Source: Pseudomonadota bacterium (lineage in GTDB: Bacteria > Desulfobacterota > Binatia > Binatales > Binataceae). From it: a stretch of 64,000 nucleotides of DNA. Position 1 is the first letter of the stretch. Each line of letters begins with the position of its first letter. Shown in pieces: positions 7,873 to 15,354 of the stretch. The stretch spans positions 186,001 through 250,000 of the forward strand of contig JAJPIG010000018.1 in the NCBI GenBank assembly GCA_021324855.1, written 5' to 3'. The notes beneath the pieces were generated by a model. The model worked only from the letters and a program-made list of their open reading frames with translations, had not been told where the DNA came from and ran no database searches. The translations under genes were made by a program, and so were the position numbers.

Positions 7873-9258
7873 TCATCCTCGGCCGGCATGAGCGATGGTT
7901 CCGGATGCGGGCGTACTACGCGCGGGGGCCAGAATTGGCTCTCCTTCCTGCGGCTCGGGCAAGCCGAGCTTGTCGAGCACCGTCTTCTGGCTGACGCGCA
8001 GCCCGCGGTCGGCGAGCTCTGAAATCGTGTCGGCGAAAACCTTGACGTCCTGATCGTCGGGCAGTCCCAAAACGAATTGCGGGTAGCGGGCCTGCGGCCC
8101 GAAATTCAGATCGACCAGCGGCTTCACCAGGTCCTGCGTGATGGTCGCGGACAGACGGCGCGCGTCGGAGCCCATGATGTCGCGGCGGACCGTCTGATGG
8201 ACCTGCGCGGCGGCGCGCGAGCCGCCGCCTTCGCGCGGCATCTCGGTGGTCAGCGTCTGTCCGAGCACCGCCTTGGAGACCTGGCGATCGAGATAATCGC
8301 AAAAGCGTTCGTAGAGATCGGCGCTGCCGCTCTGCCGCGCCTCGGTGAATTCGATCACCATCGAGTCCGGGATCACCGCGCCCGCATCGGTGCCGATATT
8401 CGTCACCGCGTTGAGCAGCACGCGCTTGTCGTTTTCGGTCGCGCCCGGACCATACTTGCCGACCCGCAGCGGCTGTCCGAAAACCTCGGTGAAGGTGACC
8501 CAGTCCTTGAGCACGTAGTTCTTGAACAGGTAGGCCCATCCGGCGGCGCGCGCGAGTCCGCCGCGGATCGGCAGGCCAGCCTTGGCGCGCGCGACGTGCA
8601 CGATGAACTTGAAGGGCCAGAGCGGCGCGGTAAACGGTTGCGGCGCGGAACGCGCAAACAGCCCGCGGCCTTTGAAATGACTCGTGCCGTTCGCCTCCGG
8701 CGCCGCGCCATGCTCGGTTGCGCCGCCCATCGTGCGCAGCAGCAGCGTCTCGCCGTTAACCCAGTCGAACAGGAACCAGCGTGGATCGCGCCATACCAGG
8801 CGCTCTGGAAACCAGGTGCGCCCGGCCGTGTTCCAGATGATCTCGACGGCCGAGAAGCCCTTGCCGATCGCGTCCAGGATGTCGAACAGCACGCTCTCCA
8901 GCGGCAGCGTGCCTTCGAGCAGCACCTCGCGCACCAGCGCCGCGATCTTCTGATCCTCGGGCGAGCTCGACGCCGCCCGGATGATCATGTCGAGCTGCGC
9001 GACCGATTGTTTGCGCGTCGACAGCACGGCGAGGTAGTGCAGGTCCTTCTCCTCCATCTCTTCAGCCAGCTCGAGATAGAGGTACGGGTCGCCGGCCTCG
9101 GCATCGCGCAGGATCGCCGTCAATCGCTCGGGAGTGAGGCCGGCCGAGGGATGCATGACCGAGTAGATGTTGCGGATGCCGGCGAAGGTCGGCGCGGCCT
9201 GCTCCTCGCGCAAATGTGCCGTCTCAACCTCGCGCCCGTACGCATCGTAGAGTTTCAT
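7873..9258 (-). CDS. Mu gp29-like portal protein (DUF935)
   Basis: The 461-residue product carries the DUF935 hallmarks of Mu gp29: an early block with LELAEEMEEKDLHYLAVL followed by STRKQSV, then ILDAIGKGFSAVEIIW, RLVWRDPRWF and a C-terminal region ending in LGLPEPQEGEPI. It would form the dodecameric portal through which DNA enters the head. It follows TerL as in Mu. In Mu the next gene is F (gp30), followed by G; here the reading stops and 4.6 kb of non-phage genes intervene before the I gene. The C-terminal tail is Pro/Ala-rich and may be altered at the junction. Confidence 0.92.
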   Translation of the reverse strand: MKLYDAYGREVETAHLREEQAAPTFAGIRNIYSVMHPSAGLTPERLTAILRDAEAGDPYLYLELAEEMEEKDLHYLAVLSTRKQSVAQLDMIIRAASSSPEDQKIAALVREVLLEGTLPLESVLFDILDAIGKGFSAVEIIWNTAGRTWFPERLVWRDPRWFLFDWVNGETLLLRTMGGATEHGAAPEANGTSHFKGRGLFARSAPQPFTAPLWPFKFIVHVARAKAGLPIRGGLARAAGWAYLFKNYVLKDWVTFTEVFGQPLRVGKYGPGATENDKRVLLNAVTNIGTDAGAVIPDSMVIEFTEARQSGSADLYERFCDYLDRQVSKAVLGQTLTTEMPREGGGSRAAAQVHQTVRRDIMGSDARRLSATITQDLVKPLVDLNFGPQARYPQFVLGLPDDQDVKVFADTISELADRGLRVSQKTVLDKLGLPEPQEGEPILAPARSTPASGTIAHAGRG

Positions 9259-9286
9259 GGCTTGTCTCCGGTCATCGCTGTCGCGA

Positions 9287-9326
9287 TGTCATTCAGACCG
9301 CAGGTTGCCCGGAGCGAAGAATGACA
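9287..9326. repeat. Degenerate CATTCTGAG-type inverted repeat
   Basis: An 8-bp inverted repeat TGTCATTC...GAATGACA, with GAGCGAAG before the right arm, lies between the TerL and portal genes. It resembles a shortened and decayed copy of the elements at 12601-12673 and 13712-13808. Confidence 0.45.
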
Positions 9327-9356
9327 ATCAGAAATCATTGGATTCCTTCCGCCCCC

Positions 9357-10886
9357 TCACCAGGCGCCGGTGCTGAAGCGATGCGAGCGGCGCGCCGGCG
9401 CGTCTTCGGCCATCGGATCGATCCGCTGCGCCATCGTCATCGCGCCCGCGCCGTTGATGACGCGCGGTATCGATAGATAGTCGTACTCGACGACGTCCTG
9501 ATGGCTCGCGAAGTAGGCAAGCGCGCCGGCGATCGCGGAATCGCCATGCCGCTCGCGGCCCGCCGCATCGCGTTCGCGCCGCTCGGGCGCCTTCACGATG
9601 CCCTTGTCCATCACGAGCGAGCGATGGTCGGCGAGAATCGCGGCGTCCTTGGGCAACTCGATGGCGCCGTCTTCAAACGCGGCCTTGTAGCGCGGCATGT
9701 TGTCGCGGTACCACTCTGGCGACAGCATCACCTGCCGAATCCGTTCGCCGTAGCGCTGCATCGCGGTCTCGGCGAGATACTGGCCGTTGCCGCGCGCGTC
9801 CATCGCGCCGGCGAAAAATCGCGGCAGCCGGTCGACGATGTAGAACAAAATCTGCTCCTGCTGGCGGAACGGGATGTTGCGCAGCTCGACCACGAACGGC
9901 GTGCGGCGCGTGAGCCGCGCCTCGATCTGCAGCGGCCAGATCACGGTCAGATCGCCGCTGCGGCCGAAGTCTTCGCCGAAGCAGCTCATCAGGCCGGGGT
10001 CGAGCAGCGCCATCACGGGGTCGAGCTGCTCGCGGCAGAAGTCGAGTGCGATCCGGTTACGCGTCTCCTCGGGTTGCGCGGCGAAGCTCGCCGGCATCTC
10101 CCATCGCACCACCTGGCTCGCCGTGCGCATACGGCTTTCAATCAGCGGGGTCGACAGGAAGGCGCCGACGTTAGCGCGCGGGATGCAGAAAAGCTCCTCA
10201 TCGGCATTGTCGCCGTAAAACTCGACGATCTCCTGGCGCCAAGCGCGCTCGCCCTCGGCGCTCCATTCGACCTTTCGACGTTCGCAGATCTTGCGATACA
10301 GCCCCTCGCCGACGGCTTCGTCGAAGGTGATGCGATGGAGCGAGTAGTTGAGGCGGCCGGCGCGGATATCGGTAATCAGCTCGTTGAACGCGCTGGCCGC
10401 GCCGTTATGGGTCGAGATGACGCGCACCTTCCCGCCCCACATGGTGAAGGCGAGCGCCGCCTTGAGCAGGCCGGGCAGATCGTCGTGGAAGGCGGCCTCA
10501 TCGATCACCGCACGGCCGTCCTTGCCGCGCAGATTCGACGGCCGCGACGAGAGCGCGACGATCTTGCGGCCCGAGGCGAAGCGCACGCGGTACGCGAGGA
10601 TGTCGCGATTTTCATCGTTGACCGCGATCTCCTCGACCTCGCGCGCGGCGCGGTTGAACCGCCGCGCCCATTCGGCGGCGGTCCACACGAACTCCAGCGC
10701 CATGTCCTTGTTGTAGCCGATGTACCAGGTGTCGAGGCCGCGCTGGCTCGCGGCCGAGAGCGCGGCGTCGGCGGCCTCGGTCCAGGTCAGACCGACGCGG
10801 CGCGATTTCTCGCAAACCTTGACCTGGGCCTGATCGGCGATCCATCGGCGTTGATACGGCAGCAATACGGAAAGTTTCTCGGCCAT
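9357..10886 (-). CDS. Mu gp28-like terminase large subunit
   Basis: The packaging ATPase/nuclease of 509 residues begins at the ATG at 10886, after GGGGGAGACC; a longer reading that overlaps the TerS gene is a shadow. The ATPase part shows an atypical Walker A at KSRRVGLTWTEAA (about residues 27-39) and the Walker B-like AVIDEAAFHD (about 150), then STHNG as coupling motif. The nuclease part shows CFGEDFGRSGDLTVIW with paired Asp residues. This matches Mu gp28. It lies 20 bp after the TerS gene and before the portal gene, as in Mu. Confidence 0.92.
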   Translation of the reverse strand: MAEKLSVLLPYQRRWIADQAQVKVCEKSRRVGLTWTEAADAALSAASQRGLDTWYIGYNKDMALEFVWTAAEWARRFNRAAREVEEIAVNDENRDILAYRVRFASGRKIVALSSRPSNLRGKDGRAVIDEAAFHDDLPGLLKAALAFTMWGGKVRVISTHNGAASAFNELITDIRAGRLNYSLHRITFDEAVGEGLYRKICERRKVEWSAEGERAWRQEIVEFYGDNADEELFCIPRANVGAFLSTPLIESRMRTASQVVRWEMPASFAAQPEETRNRIALDFCREQLDPVMALLDPGLMSCFGEDFGRSGDLTVIWPLQIEARLTRRTPFVVELRNIPFRQQEQILFYIVDRLPRFFAGAMDARGNGQYLAETAMQRYGERIRQVMLSPEWYRDNMPRYKAAFEDGAIELPKDAAILADHRSLVMDKGIVKAPERRERDAAGRERHGDSAIAGALAYFASHQDVVEYDYLSIPRVINGAGAMTMAQRIDPMAEDAPARRSHRFSTGAW

Positions 10887-10906
10887 GGTCTCCCCCACGC
10901 TTTGCG

Positions 10907-11443
10907 TTACACCTGGATCTCGAGCAGCGCGCGCCGGATCCGCTCCTCGGTTTCGGGCGTGATGCCGCCGGTGCGCGCGACCTCGCTGACCTTCGCGCTG
11001 GCGGCGTTCACCTTCAGGGCGAGCCGCGCGCGCGTCTCCTCCAGCCATTTTTTCTGCGTCACCCAGGCGCGCCCGAGCTCGCCGACGATGCGGGCCAGCG
11101 CGCCCAGATTGACGTCTTTAATCTGCTTCGCTTCGACCGCGGTGAGAATTTCAAGCAGGCGCTGCTGGATCAGACGCAGCAGCGCCTCATTCACCTTGTT
11201 GTTGTCATCGGGCGCGGCCTCGACGATCGCGCGCGCCTGTTCGGTCGCGAGCTTGATCTGCTGGAGCCGCTGCTCGAAGCGCCGCCCGTAACTGGACAGC
11301 CCCTGCGGTGTGATCGAACAGCCCTGCGAGGCGAGCCACTTTGAAAGCTCGGCATAGCCGGAGAAGCCGTTCGCGAGCAGCCGCCGGTCCAGCTCCTTGC
11401 GGACCTCGGCCGGCAATTGCGTGAGTTTCGAGCGCGGCGGCAT
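10907..11443 (-). CDS. Mu gp27-like terminase small subunit (DUF3486)
   Basis: The 178-residue product starts MPPRSKLTQLPAEVRKELDR, followed by GFSGYAELSKWLASQG, an N-terminal DNA-binding helix-turn-helix typical of DUF3486. The rest is a long helical oligomerisation region. It would recognise phage DNA ends for packaging with TerL. It lies between gp26-like and TerL genes with short spacers, preserving the Mu order 25-26-27-28-29. Confidence 0.9.
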   Translation of the reverse strand: MPPRSKLTQLPAEVRKELDRRLLANGFSGYAELSKWLASQGCSITPQGLSSYGRRFEQRLQQIKLATEQARAIVEAAPDDNNKVNEALLRLIQQRLLEILTAVEAKQIKDVNLGALARIVGELGRAWVTQKKWLEETRARLALKVNAASAKVSEVARTGGITPETEERIRRALLEIQV

Positions 11444-11449
11444 CGCGGG

Positions 11450-11761
11450 TTACCAGCGCCGCCTCGGCCGCGCGATTCCGGCCGGCGCCGGCGCGGTGTA
11501 TTCGATTACGTCGACGCCGCGCGCGGTCAGCTTGCCGAACCAGCTCTCGGTTTGCTCGCCCTCGATCTCGATCAGCCCGAGGTCGCGAAGATAGCTGAGT
11601 TCGCGCCGCACGCCGTTGGGCGAAAGCACCAGATGGGTTTCGCTCAGCACGCGCCACACGATCGCCTCCGAGACCGGAATCGGACGGCCCGCATCGAGCA
11701 CGCGCATGATGCGCCAGCGCGCCTCTTCGCGCTGCTTCTGTTCCAGATCACGAGTGTCCAT
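11450..11761 (-). CDS. Mu gp26-like small winged-helix protein
   Basis: The 103-residue product has a predicted winged-helix layout: an N-terminal helix (RDLEQKQREEARWRIMRVLDA), a helix-turn-helix around IPVSEAIVWRVLSE, a recognition-like helix SPNGVRRELSYLRDLGLI and a wing IEIEGEQTESWFGKLTARGVDVI. This matches gp26 of Mu-like phages, of unknown function, by size, fold and position. It overlaps the DUF2730 gene by 14 bp. Confidence 0.7.
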   Translation of the reverse strand: MDTRDLEQKQREEARWRIMRVLDAGRPIPVSEAIVWRVLSETHLVLSPNGVRRELSYLRDLGLIEIEGEQTESWFGKLTARGVDVIEYTAPAPAGIARPRRRW

Positions 11762-12056
11762 AAAGCTTCTCTCTCACCGACTCCGCCTCGCGGCGCAGCG
11801 TCTCCAGCCGGGCGTCGATCACCGCGCCGAACCTGATCCAGTCTTCGCGCCGCACATAGTCGGCCAGCTCGGCCTCGAGCGCCGCGAGCCGATGCTCCAC
11901 GGCATGCGAAAAATCGCTGCCCTCGCGGCGCAACGCCTCGAAGCGCGCGCATTCGTCGCTTTCCCGCTGCCTGAACAGGACCGACACCGCGGCGAGATTA
12001 AGCCCGCCCAGCGCGAGGAACAGGACCAGGAAAATACCGGCCGATTCCCAGCTCAT
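11748..12056 (-). CDS. Mu gp25-like membrane protein (DUF2730)
   Basis: The 102-residue protein has one N-terminal membrane helix (about residues 5-27) and a long charged helix with heptad spacing (about 35-100), the arrangement of DUF2730 proteins (Mu gp25). These small membrane proteins lie in the lysis-to-packaging interval of Mu-like genomes; a role as spanin-like or lysis accessory factor is possible but not shown. Confidence 0.72.
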   Translation of the reverse strand: MSWESAGIFLVLFLALGGLNLAAVSVLFRQRESDECARFEALRREGSDFSHAVEHRLAALEAELADYVRREDWIRFGAVIDARLETLRREAESVREKLYGHS

Positions 12057-12078
12057 CGATCCGCAGAACCTCGGGCTC

Positions 12079-12321
12079 TCACTTTGCCTCCGGCTCGGTC
12101 TCGCGCTTGAGCTTCACCGCGCCCGCCATCGCAACCAGTACGAAACCCAGCCCGGTGCCGTACGCGGCGGCATCGGTGGCCGTGAAGGCGCCGACATGGA
12201 ACACCGCCGCCGACCAAAAGATGATGTAAGCGCCAGCGCCGGCGACGCCGACCACCCGCGCGGCGTCGAACGTCAGGTTGTCCTTGCCGGTCAAAATGTC
12301 GTTGAAAAATTTCATCGCCAT
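12079..12321 (-). CDS. Small two-helix membrane protein, holin-like
   Basis: The start at 12321 gives 80 residues with two membrane segments (about 25-42 and 52-70) separated by a short loop and a charged C-terminus KLKRETEPEAK. Size, topology and place in the lysis region fit a holin, but no family was recognised. A longer reading from 12435 overlaps the neighbouring gene and is less likely. Confidence 0.6.
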   Translation of the reverse strand: MAMKFFNDILTGKDNLTFDAARVVGVAGAGAYIIFWSAAVFHVGAFTATDAAAYGTGLGFVLVAMAGAVKLKRETEPEAK

Positions 12322-12346
12322 GATCGATTTCCGCTGGCGCCGCCCC

Positions 12347-12583
12347 TTACGCGTCGGCGGTCTCGTTGATGTCGAGGCCCATCCCGACTCCGCGTTCGAT
12401 GAGCGCGCAGGCGGTAAGGTCGTCGAGGTTCTCATCGATACGCACCAGCAGATGCGTCGGATAGTCCTCGTAGCCGCCGGTCATAATCCGCACCTTGTTG
12501 GTGGTCGGCGGATCGCCGTCGAACTGCAGCAGCACGCCGACCGCGAATTCGAGCGCCCGCGCTCCGTTAATTTCGAATGTCAT
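12347..12583 (-). CDS. Small phage protein, unknown
   Basis: A very strong site (AAAAGGAGGCGG) precedes the ATG at 12583. The 78-residue acidic, soluble product (MTFEINGARALEFAVGVLLQ..., then VRIMTGGYEDYPTHLLVRIDENLDDLTACALIERGVG) was not recognised. It lies in the lysis module directly before the first CATTCTGAG repeat. The good ribosome site and clean frame make it a likely real gene. Confidence 0.6.
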   Translation of the reverse strand: MTFEINGARALEFAVGVLLQFDGDPPTTNKVRIMTGGYEDYPTHLLVRIDENLDDLTACALIERGVGMGLDINETADA

Positions 12584-12600
12584 CAAGCCGCCTCCTTTTC

Positions 12601-12673
12601 TGTCATTCTGAGCGGAGGCCGCCGTAGCGAAGAATCCCAGATCGGGATTCTTCGGCTTCGCCTCAGAATGACA
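12601..12673. repeat. CATTCTGAG inverted-repeat element, copy A
   Basis: Twelve-base perfect terminal inverted repeats (TGTCATTCTGAG and CTCAGAATGACA) enclose an inner hairpin made of GCGAAGAATCCC and its near complement. The element is 73 bp, codes for nothing and fills the gap between two phage genes. A related 97-bp copy is at 13712-13808. Elements with this core are widespread in environmental bacterial genomes; mobility by a transposase in trans is possible but not shown. Confidence 0.8.
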
Positions 12674-12686
12674 GCCAACAATTCCC

Positions 12687-13436
12687 TCATCTGCTGACCG
12701 CGCCCACGTCGGCTTCGAGAGCCTTGAGGTCAAATCCCGATGGCGCCGTTCCCAGGTCGTCGATCCATTTGAAGAACAGCGGCGCGTGAGCTTCGTCGCA
12801 TCGCGCGGCGAACCACTCCCAGGTGAACGGCTGGACGCGTCCCCAGGTGACGCAGTTGCCGCCCGCGGCATTGAAATCGACGATCGGAATTGCATGGCCG
12901 CCCAGCACCGTGCCGTCGTCGTCGGAACTCACCTCCCACGGCGAGCCGGCCTCGAACTGCGCCATATCGAAGCGGGTGATCTGCACGCCGATATACGCCG
13001 AACCGAAAAGCTGGACCGCGAGCTTCACGTGATCGAGATTGGCGGGATCGATGTCGGCGAACGCGTCGAGCGTGACGCCGGCAAGCCCCGTCCGGCGCAT
13101 GAAATTGAGCGCGTCGAGTTCGGTCGCGCCGTTGTCGGTGCTTTCGTCGCCCGGCCGGTAGCCGCCGACCGCTTCATACATCGCGAGGATTTCCCGGTCG
13201 CTCGGCACCGCGATGTTCCCGGCGTTGGCCGTGATGGTCATCACGATATGGCCGAAGCCGGCACAGGTGCAGTCGCCGAGCCGATCGTTGCCCATCATGC
13301 CCCACGGCGCCGAGACTGCATCGCTCCAGTTGACGGCCTCGAGCAGCGGCGGCAGCGCGGCGCGATCGAGATAGTCGGCGAGCTTCAGGGAACGCGCATC
13401 GATTTTGGGCGCCAGCTTTCCAAGTTTGTAATTCAT
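12687..13436 (-). CDS. Phage-encoded papain-like-fold protein (putative cysteine protease)
   Basis: The product from 13436 has 249 residues. A block WGMMGNDRLGDCTCAGFGH places Cys56 at the start of a helix after a polar turn. GGHAIPIVDFN gives His181, and CVTWGR (about 195-200) resembles the Asn-Ser-Trp-Gly end motif of papains. This Cys/His order and spacing suggest a papain-like fold. The MGNDRxGDC block recurs in uncharacterised proteins of many phages and bacteria. Activity, substrate and role (lysis, head maturation or host interaction) are unknown. It lies in the lysis module between a lipoprotein and a small protein. Confidence 0.55.
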   Translation of the reverse strand: MNYKLGKLAPKIDARSLKLADYLDRAALPPLLEAVNWSDAVSAPWGMMGNDRLGDCTCAGFGHIVMTITANAGNIAVPSDREILAMYEAVGGYRPGDESTDNGATELDALNFMRRTGLAGVTLDAFADIDPANLDHVKLAVQLFGSAYIGVQITRFDMAQFEAGSPWEVSSDDDGTVLGGHAIPIVDFNAAGGNCVTWGRVQPFTWEWFAARCDEAHAPLFFKWIDDLGTAPSGFDLKALEADVGAVSR

Positions 13437-13438
13437 CC

Positions 13439-13717
13439 TCACTGCACCTTCGTGGCTTCGTTCACGGTCGTCGTGGTTTGCGTGATTTGTGCGGGCGGTC
13501 CGGCGACGACGCTTGATTCGGCGTCGCAGAGCGACTTGCCGATGGTCGATGATGAAAACGCGACGAACGGAGAGGCGCTGAACAGGATCGCGACTGCGGG
13601 ACCGAGCGTCGCGCAGGTCGCCGGGTTCATCGCGAACGCCGGATGCTGCGTGGTGAAGCCGGGCCTCGTCGCGCAACCCATCGAGGCGAGCGCGAGCAGG
13701 ATTCCGAATGCTGTCAT
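13439..13717 (-). CDS. Small lipoprotein with start codon inside a repeat
   Basis: The ATG at 13717 gives 92 residues with signal MTAFGILLALASMGC (lipobox Cys15), followed by a short mature part with a second hydrophobic stretch (about 38-55) and a Thr-rich tail. The start codon is provided by the CAGAATGACA arm of repeat copy B. It ends 3 bp before the next gene starts. An Rz1-like spanin role is conceivable in this lysis module, but the sequence is not proline-rich and was not recognised. Confidence 0.55.
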   Translation of the reverse strand: MTAFGILLALASMGCATRPGFTTQHPAFAMNPATCATLGPAVAILFSASPFVAFSSSTIGKSLCDAESSVVAGPPAQITQTTTTVNEATKVQ

Positions 13718-13808
13718 TCTGAGCGAAGGCCGCCGCAGCGAGGAATCCCGGTCCGGGATTCTTCGGCGGAATTTCCCGTTAGCGAAGCCGAAAGGCCTCA
13801 GAATGACA
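13712..13808. repeat. CATTCTGAG inverted-repeat element, copy B
   Basis: This 97-bp element has the same 12-bp terminal arms as copy A (TGTCATTCTGAG / CTCAGAATGACA) and an inner AATCCCGGTCCGGGATT hairpin, plus about 24 bp of extra sequence in its right half. It overlaps the first codons of the lipoprotein gene and ends 14 bp from the patatin stop. Confidence 0.8.
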
Positions 13809-13821
13809 GACAAATACCCCG

Positions 13822-14709
13822 TCATATAATCTCCTTTTGCGGTGACGTAGACGGCGAATACTCATTCGCAGCCAGCCATTGAACCGCCGCCGCGAGATCC
13901 ATCGCATCGGCCGGCGCGATCAGCCGCGCTTCGAGGCCGCACGTCTCATCCATCGCGCAATCGACGTCGCCGTCGAGGCGCAGGTAGCGGCCGCCGAGCA
14001 GTTCGCGGCATTGCTCATCGACGCATTGCGCCGGTCCTTCCAGCAGCAGATCGATGAGTCCATGATCGAGCCATTGGATGCCGCCCCATGCGCCGGGTTT
14101 GATCGGCGGCGGATGGGCGTTGCCGGTTCCGACCGAAAGCAACTGGATCTCGTTGAGCCGGCGGCCGTGTCCGATCGCCCACGCGAGCGCGACCATCGCC
14201 GGATCGTTGGCCGCGACACCGCCATCGATCAGCGAGCCGACGGGTTTGAAAAAGACCGGCGGCGCGCTCCCCGCCATTGCGGCCGCCACCGCCGTGACGT
14301 CGGGCGTTTCGCGGCTGAAGCGGACCGGCGCGCGTGAGAGACAATCGTAGGCGATCACCAGCACGTCGCGTTCGAGACTGCCGAGGCGCAGCGAACCGAA
14401 CGCCTCGCGCAATGCTTCGAAGCGCCCGTTGCTCTGGTACCTGGGACCGCTGAGCGCGCCGAGCGAGATCACTTCCTCGGCGAGACTGGAATGGAAAATC
14501 CGGCTGGCATCGCGCAGGTAAAGGTCGACAATGCGCGAGGGCGGAAAACCGGCGGCGAGCGCGAGCGCGAGAATTCCGCCGGTCGAGGTGCCGGCAAAAA
14601 GCGCGACGCGCGAAAGAAAGGGCGAGGCGGCCTCAAGCCGCTGAATCAGGCGGGCGCTGAATGCGCCGCGAATTCCGCCGCCGTCGAAACTCAGGATGAG
14701 ATAACTCAT
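13822..14709 (-). CDS. Patatin-like phospholipase in the phage lysis module
   Basis: The 295-residue product is a patatin-family acyl hydrolase. The oxyanion loop is GGGIRG (10-15), the nucleophile elbow is GTSTG with Ser42, and the catalytic Asp162 is in IDGGVAANDP. It lacks a signal peptide. A strong GGGAGG site precedes the ATG at 14709, and it directly follows the endolysin gene, on the same strand. Phage position suggests attack on the host membrane during lysis; patatins also serve as anti-phage effectors, but no nucleotide cyclase gene is nearby. Catalytic residues look intact. Confidence 0.85.
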   Translation of the reverse strand: MSYLILSFDGGGIRGAFSARLIQRLEAASPFLSRVALFAGTSTGGILALALAAGFPPSRIVDLYLRDASRIFHSSLAEEVISLGALSGPRYQSNGRFEALREAFGSLRLGSLERDVLVIAYDCLSRAPVRFSRETPDVTAVAAAMAGSAPPVFFKPVGSLIDGGVAANDPAMVALAWAIGHGRRLNEIQLLSVGTGNAHPPPIKPGAWGGIQWLDHGLIDLLLEGPAQCVDEQCRELLGGRYLRLDGDVDCAMDETCGLEARLIAPADAMDLAAAVQWLAANEYSPSTSPQKEII

Positions 14710-14726
14710 GGCCTCCCTTTCCTTGG

Positions 14727-15278
14727 TTACTCGTAAGCGCGCTTGAGCCAGCCTTCGAGGAAGCGCTCCGGCTGACGGTCGCCGTGAGCGGCGCTCACGG
14801 CGACCGTCAGCCGGTAGTAACCGGCGGCCTCCGAACGCAGCGCCGCCATCAGCGCCGCGCCATCGGCGCGGGCGATGGCGGCGCGGGTCTGCGCGCCCAG
14901 CGCGCCATCTTCACTCACCGCGTGCCGGCACGCGCGGAGCGCGCGCTGAATGCAAAGCACCGCCTCGTGCGGGCCCATGTTGACGGCCAGGTTGAAAAGC
15001 TTCGCGCCGATCGCTTCGGGGAGCGAGCCGAAATCGAAGCGCTGCCACCAGTCGCGATAGTAAATGGCGGCTGCTTCAGCAATCGTCAGTTGCGCAATAT
15101 CCAGGTTAGGATACTGGCGCGCGGAGATTCCGAATTTGGTCGGGCCGCCCGGATCGCCGGCGCAGGTCGCGTAGCTGCCTTCGTCGCGTAAAAGAAGTTC
15201 GAGCGCCTTCAAAAATGCGTGCGAATATAATTTCGACAGAGTAATCAGTTGATCAATAGAGTCAGGCATCCGATTCAC
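14727..15278 (-). CDS. Endolysin, GH108-type N-acetylmuramidase
   Basis: The 183-residue product has the GH108 catalytic block LLLRDEGSYATCAGDPGG, with Glu33 counted from the GTG at 15278, followed by TKFGIS and YYRDWWQRFDF. The C-terminal peptidoglycan-binding part has LFNLAVNMG and DGALGAQTRAAI. A second start, ATG at 15269 (MPDSIDQ), is about as likely. It would cleave host peptidoglycan at lysis; there is no signal peptide, so it needs a holin. Near the C-terminus the coding sequence contains a 22-bp perfect inverted repeat that seems to add several residues relative to the usual family end. Confidence 0.9.
   Translation of the reverse strand: MNRMPDSIDQLITLSKLYSHAFLKALELLLRDEGSYATCAGDPGGPTKFGISARQYPNLDIAQLTIAEAAAIYYRDWWQRFDFGSLPEAIGAKLFNLAVNMGPHEAVLCIQRALRACRHAVSEDGALGAQTRAAIARADGAALMAALRSEAAGYYRLTVAVSAAHGDRQPERFLEGWLKRAYE
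14768..14814. repeat. 22-bp perfect inverted repeat with 3-nt loop inside endolysin gene
   Basis: Bases 14768-14789 are exactly complementary to 14793-14814, leaving a GGC loop. The arms lie in the reading frame and encode the stretch around RLTVAVSAAHGDRQP. A hairpin of this length would be very stable in mRNA and could extrude as a cruciform. Confidence 0.9.
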
Positions 15279-15309
15279 GCACGCCGGTTCCGATACACAT
15301 CATTCGCGC

Positions 15310-15354
15310 AGAGTAGAAAAGCGCGATGGGTGACAACAGGCTGAAATATTTCAG
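15310..15354 (-). promoter_or_regulatory. Candidate late promoter of the lysis operon (Plys-like)
   Basis: The palindrome CTGAAATATTTCAG (15341-15354) shares the 12-bp core TGAAATATTTCA with the site before the I gene. Its centre is 35 bp from a weak -10 candidate TACTCT (15310-15315, read leftwards), the same spacing as at the I site. The endolysin start is about 35-45 bp further on. The surrounding 15279-15621 holds no supported gene and is more AT-rich than its neighbours. By analogy with Mu, the Mor/C-like protein encoded at 15622 would bind here. Confidence 0.55.

Noticed and set aside
3268-7926. Similar sequences near the two cargo edges (GCGGGCGACTAC and GCGGGCGTACTA) as target-site duplication
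   Set aside because: The match is imperfect, GC-rich and lies inside coding sequence; not enough to claim an insertion footprint.
9501-11291. 596-residue plus-strand open frame opposite TerL and TerS
   Set aside because: Both strands are open because of high GC; the minus strand gives clear Mu gp27 and gp28 homologues.
12601-13808. CRISPR-like array from the repeated CATTCTGAG sequence
   Set aside because: Only two full copies, about 1 kb apart, each an inverted-repeat element; no spacers and no cas genes.
13822-14709. CapV-type effector of a CBASS defence system
   Set aside because: No nucleotide cyclase or other CBASS gene nearby; the gene lies in a phage lysis module.
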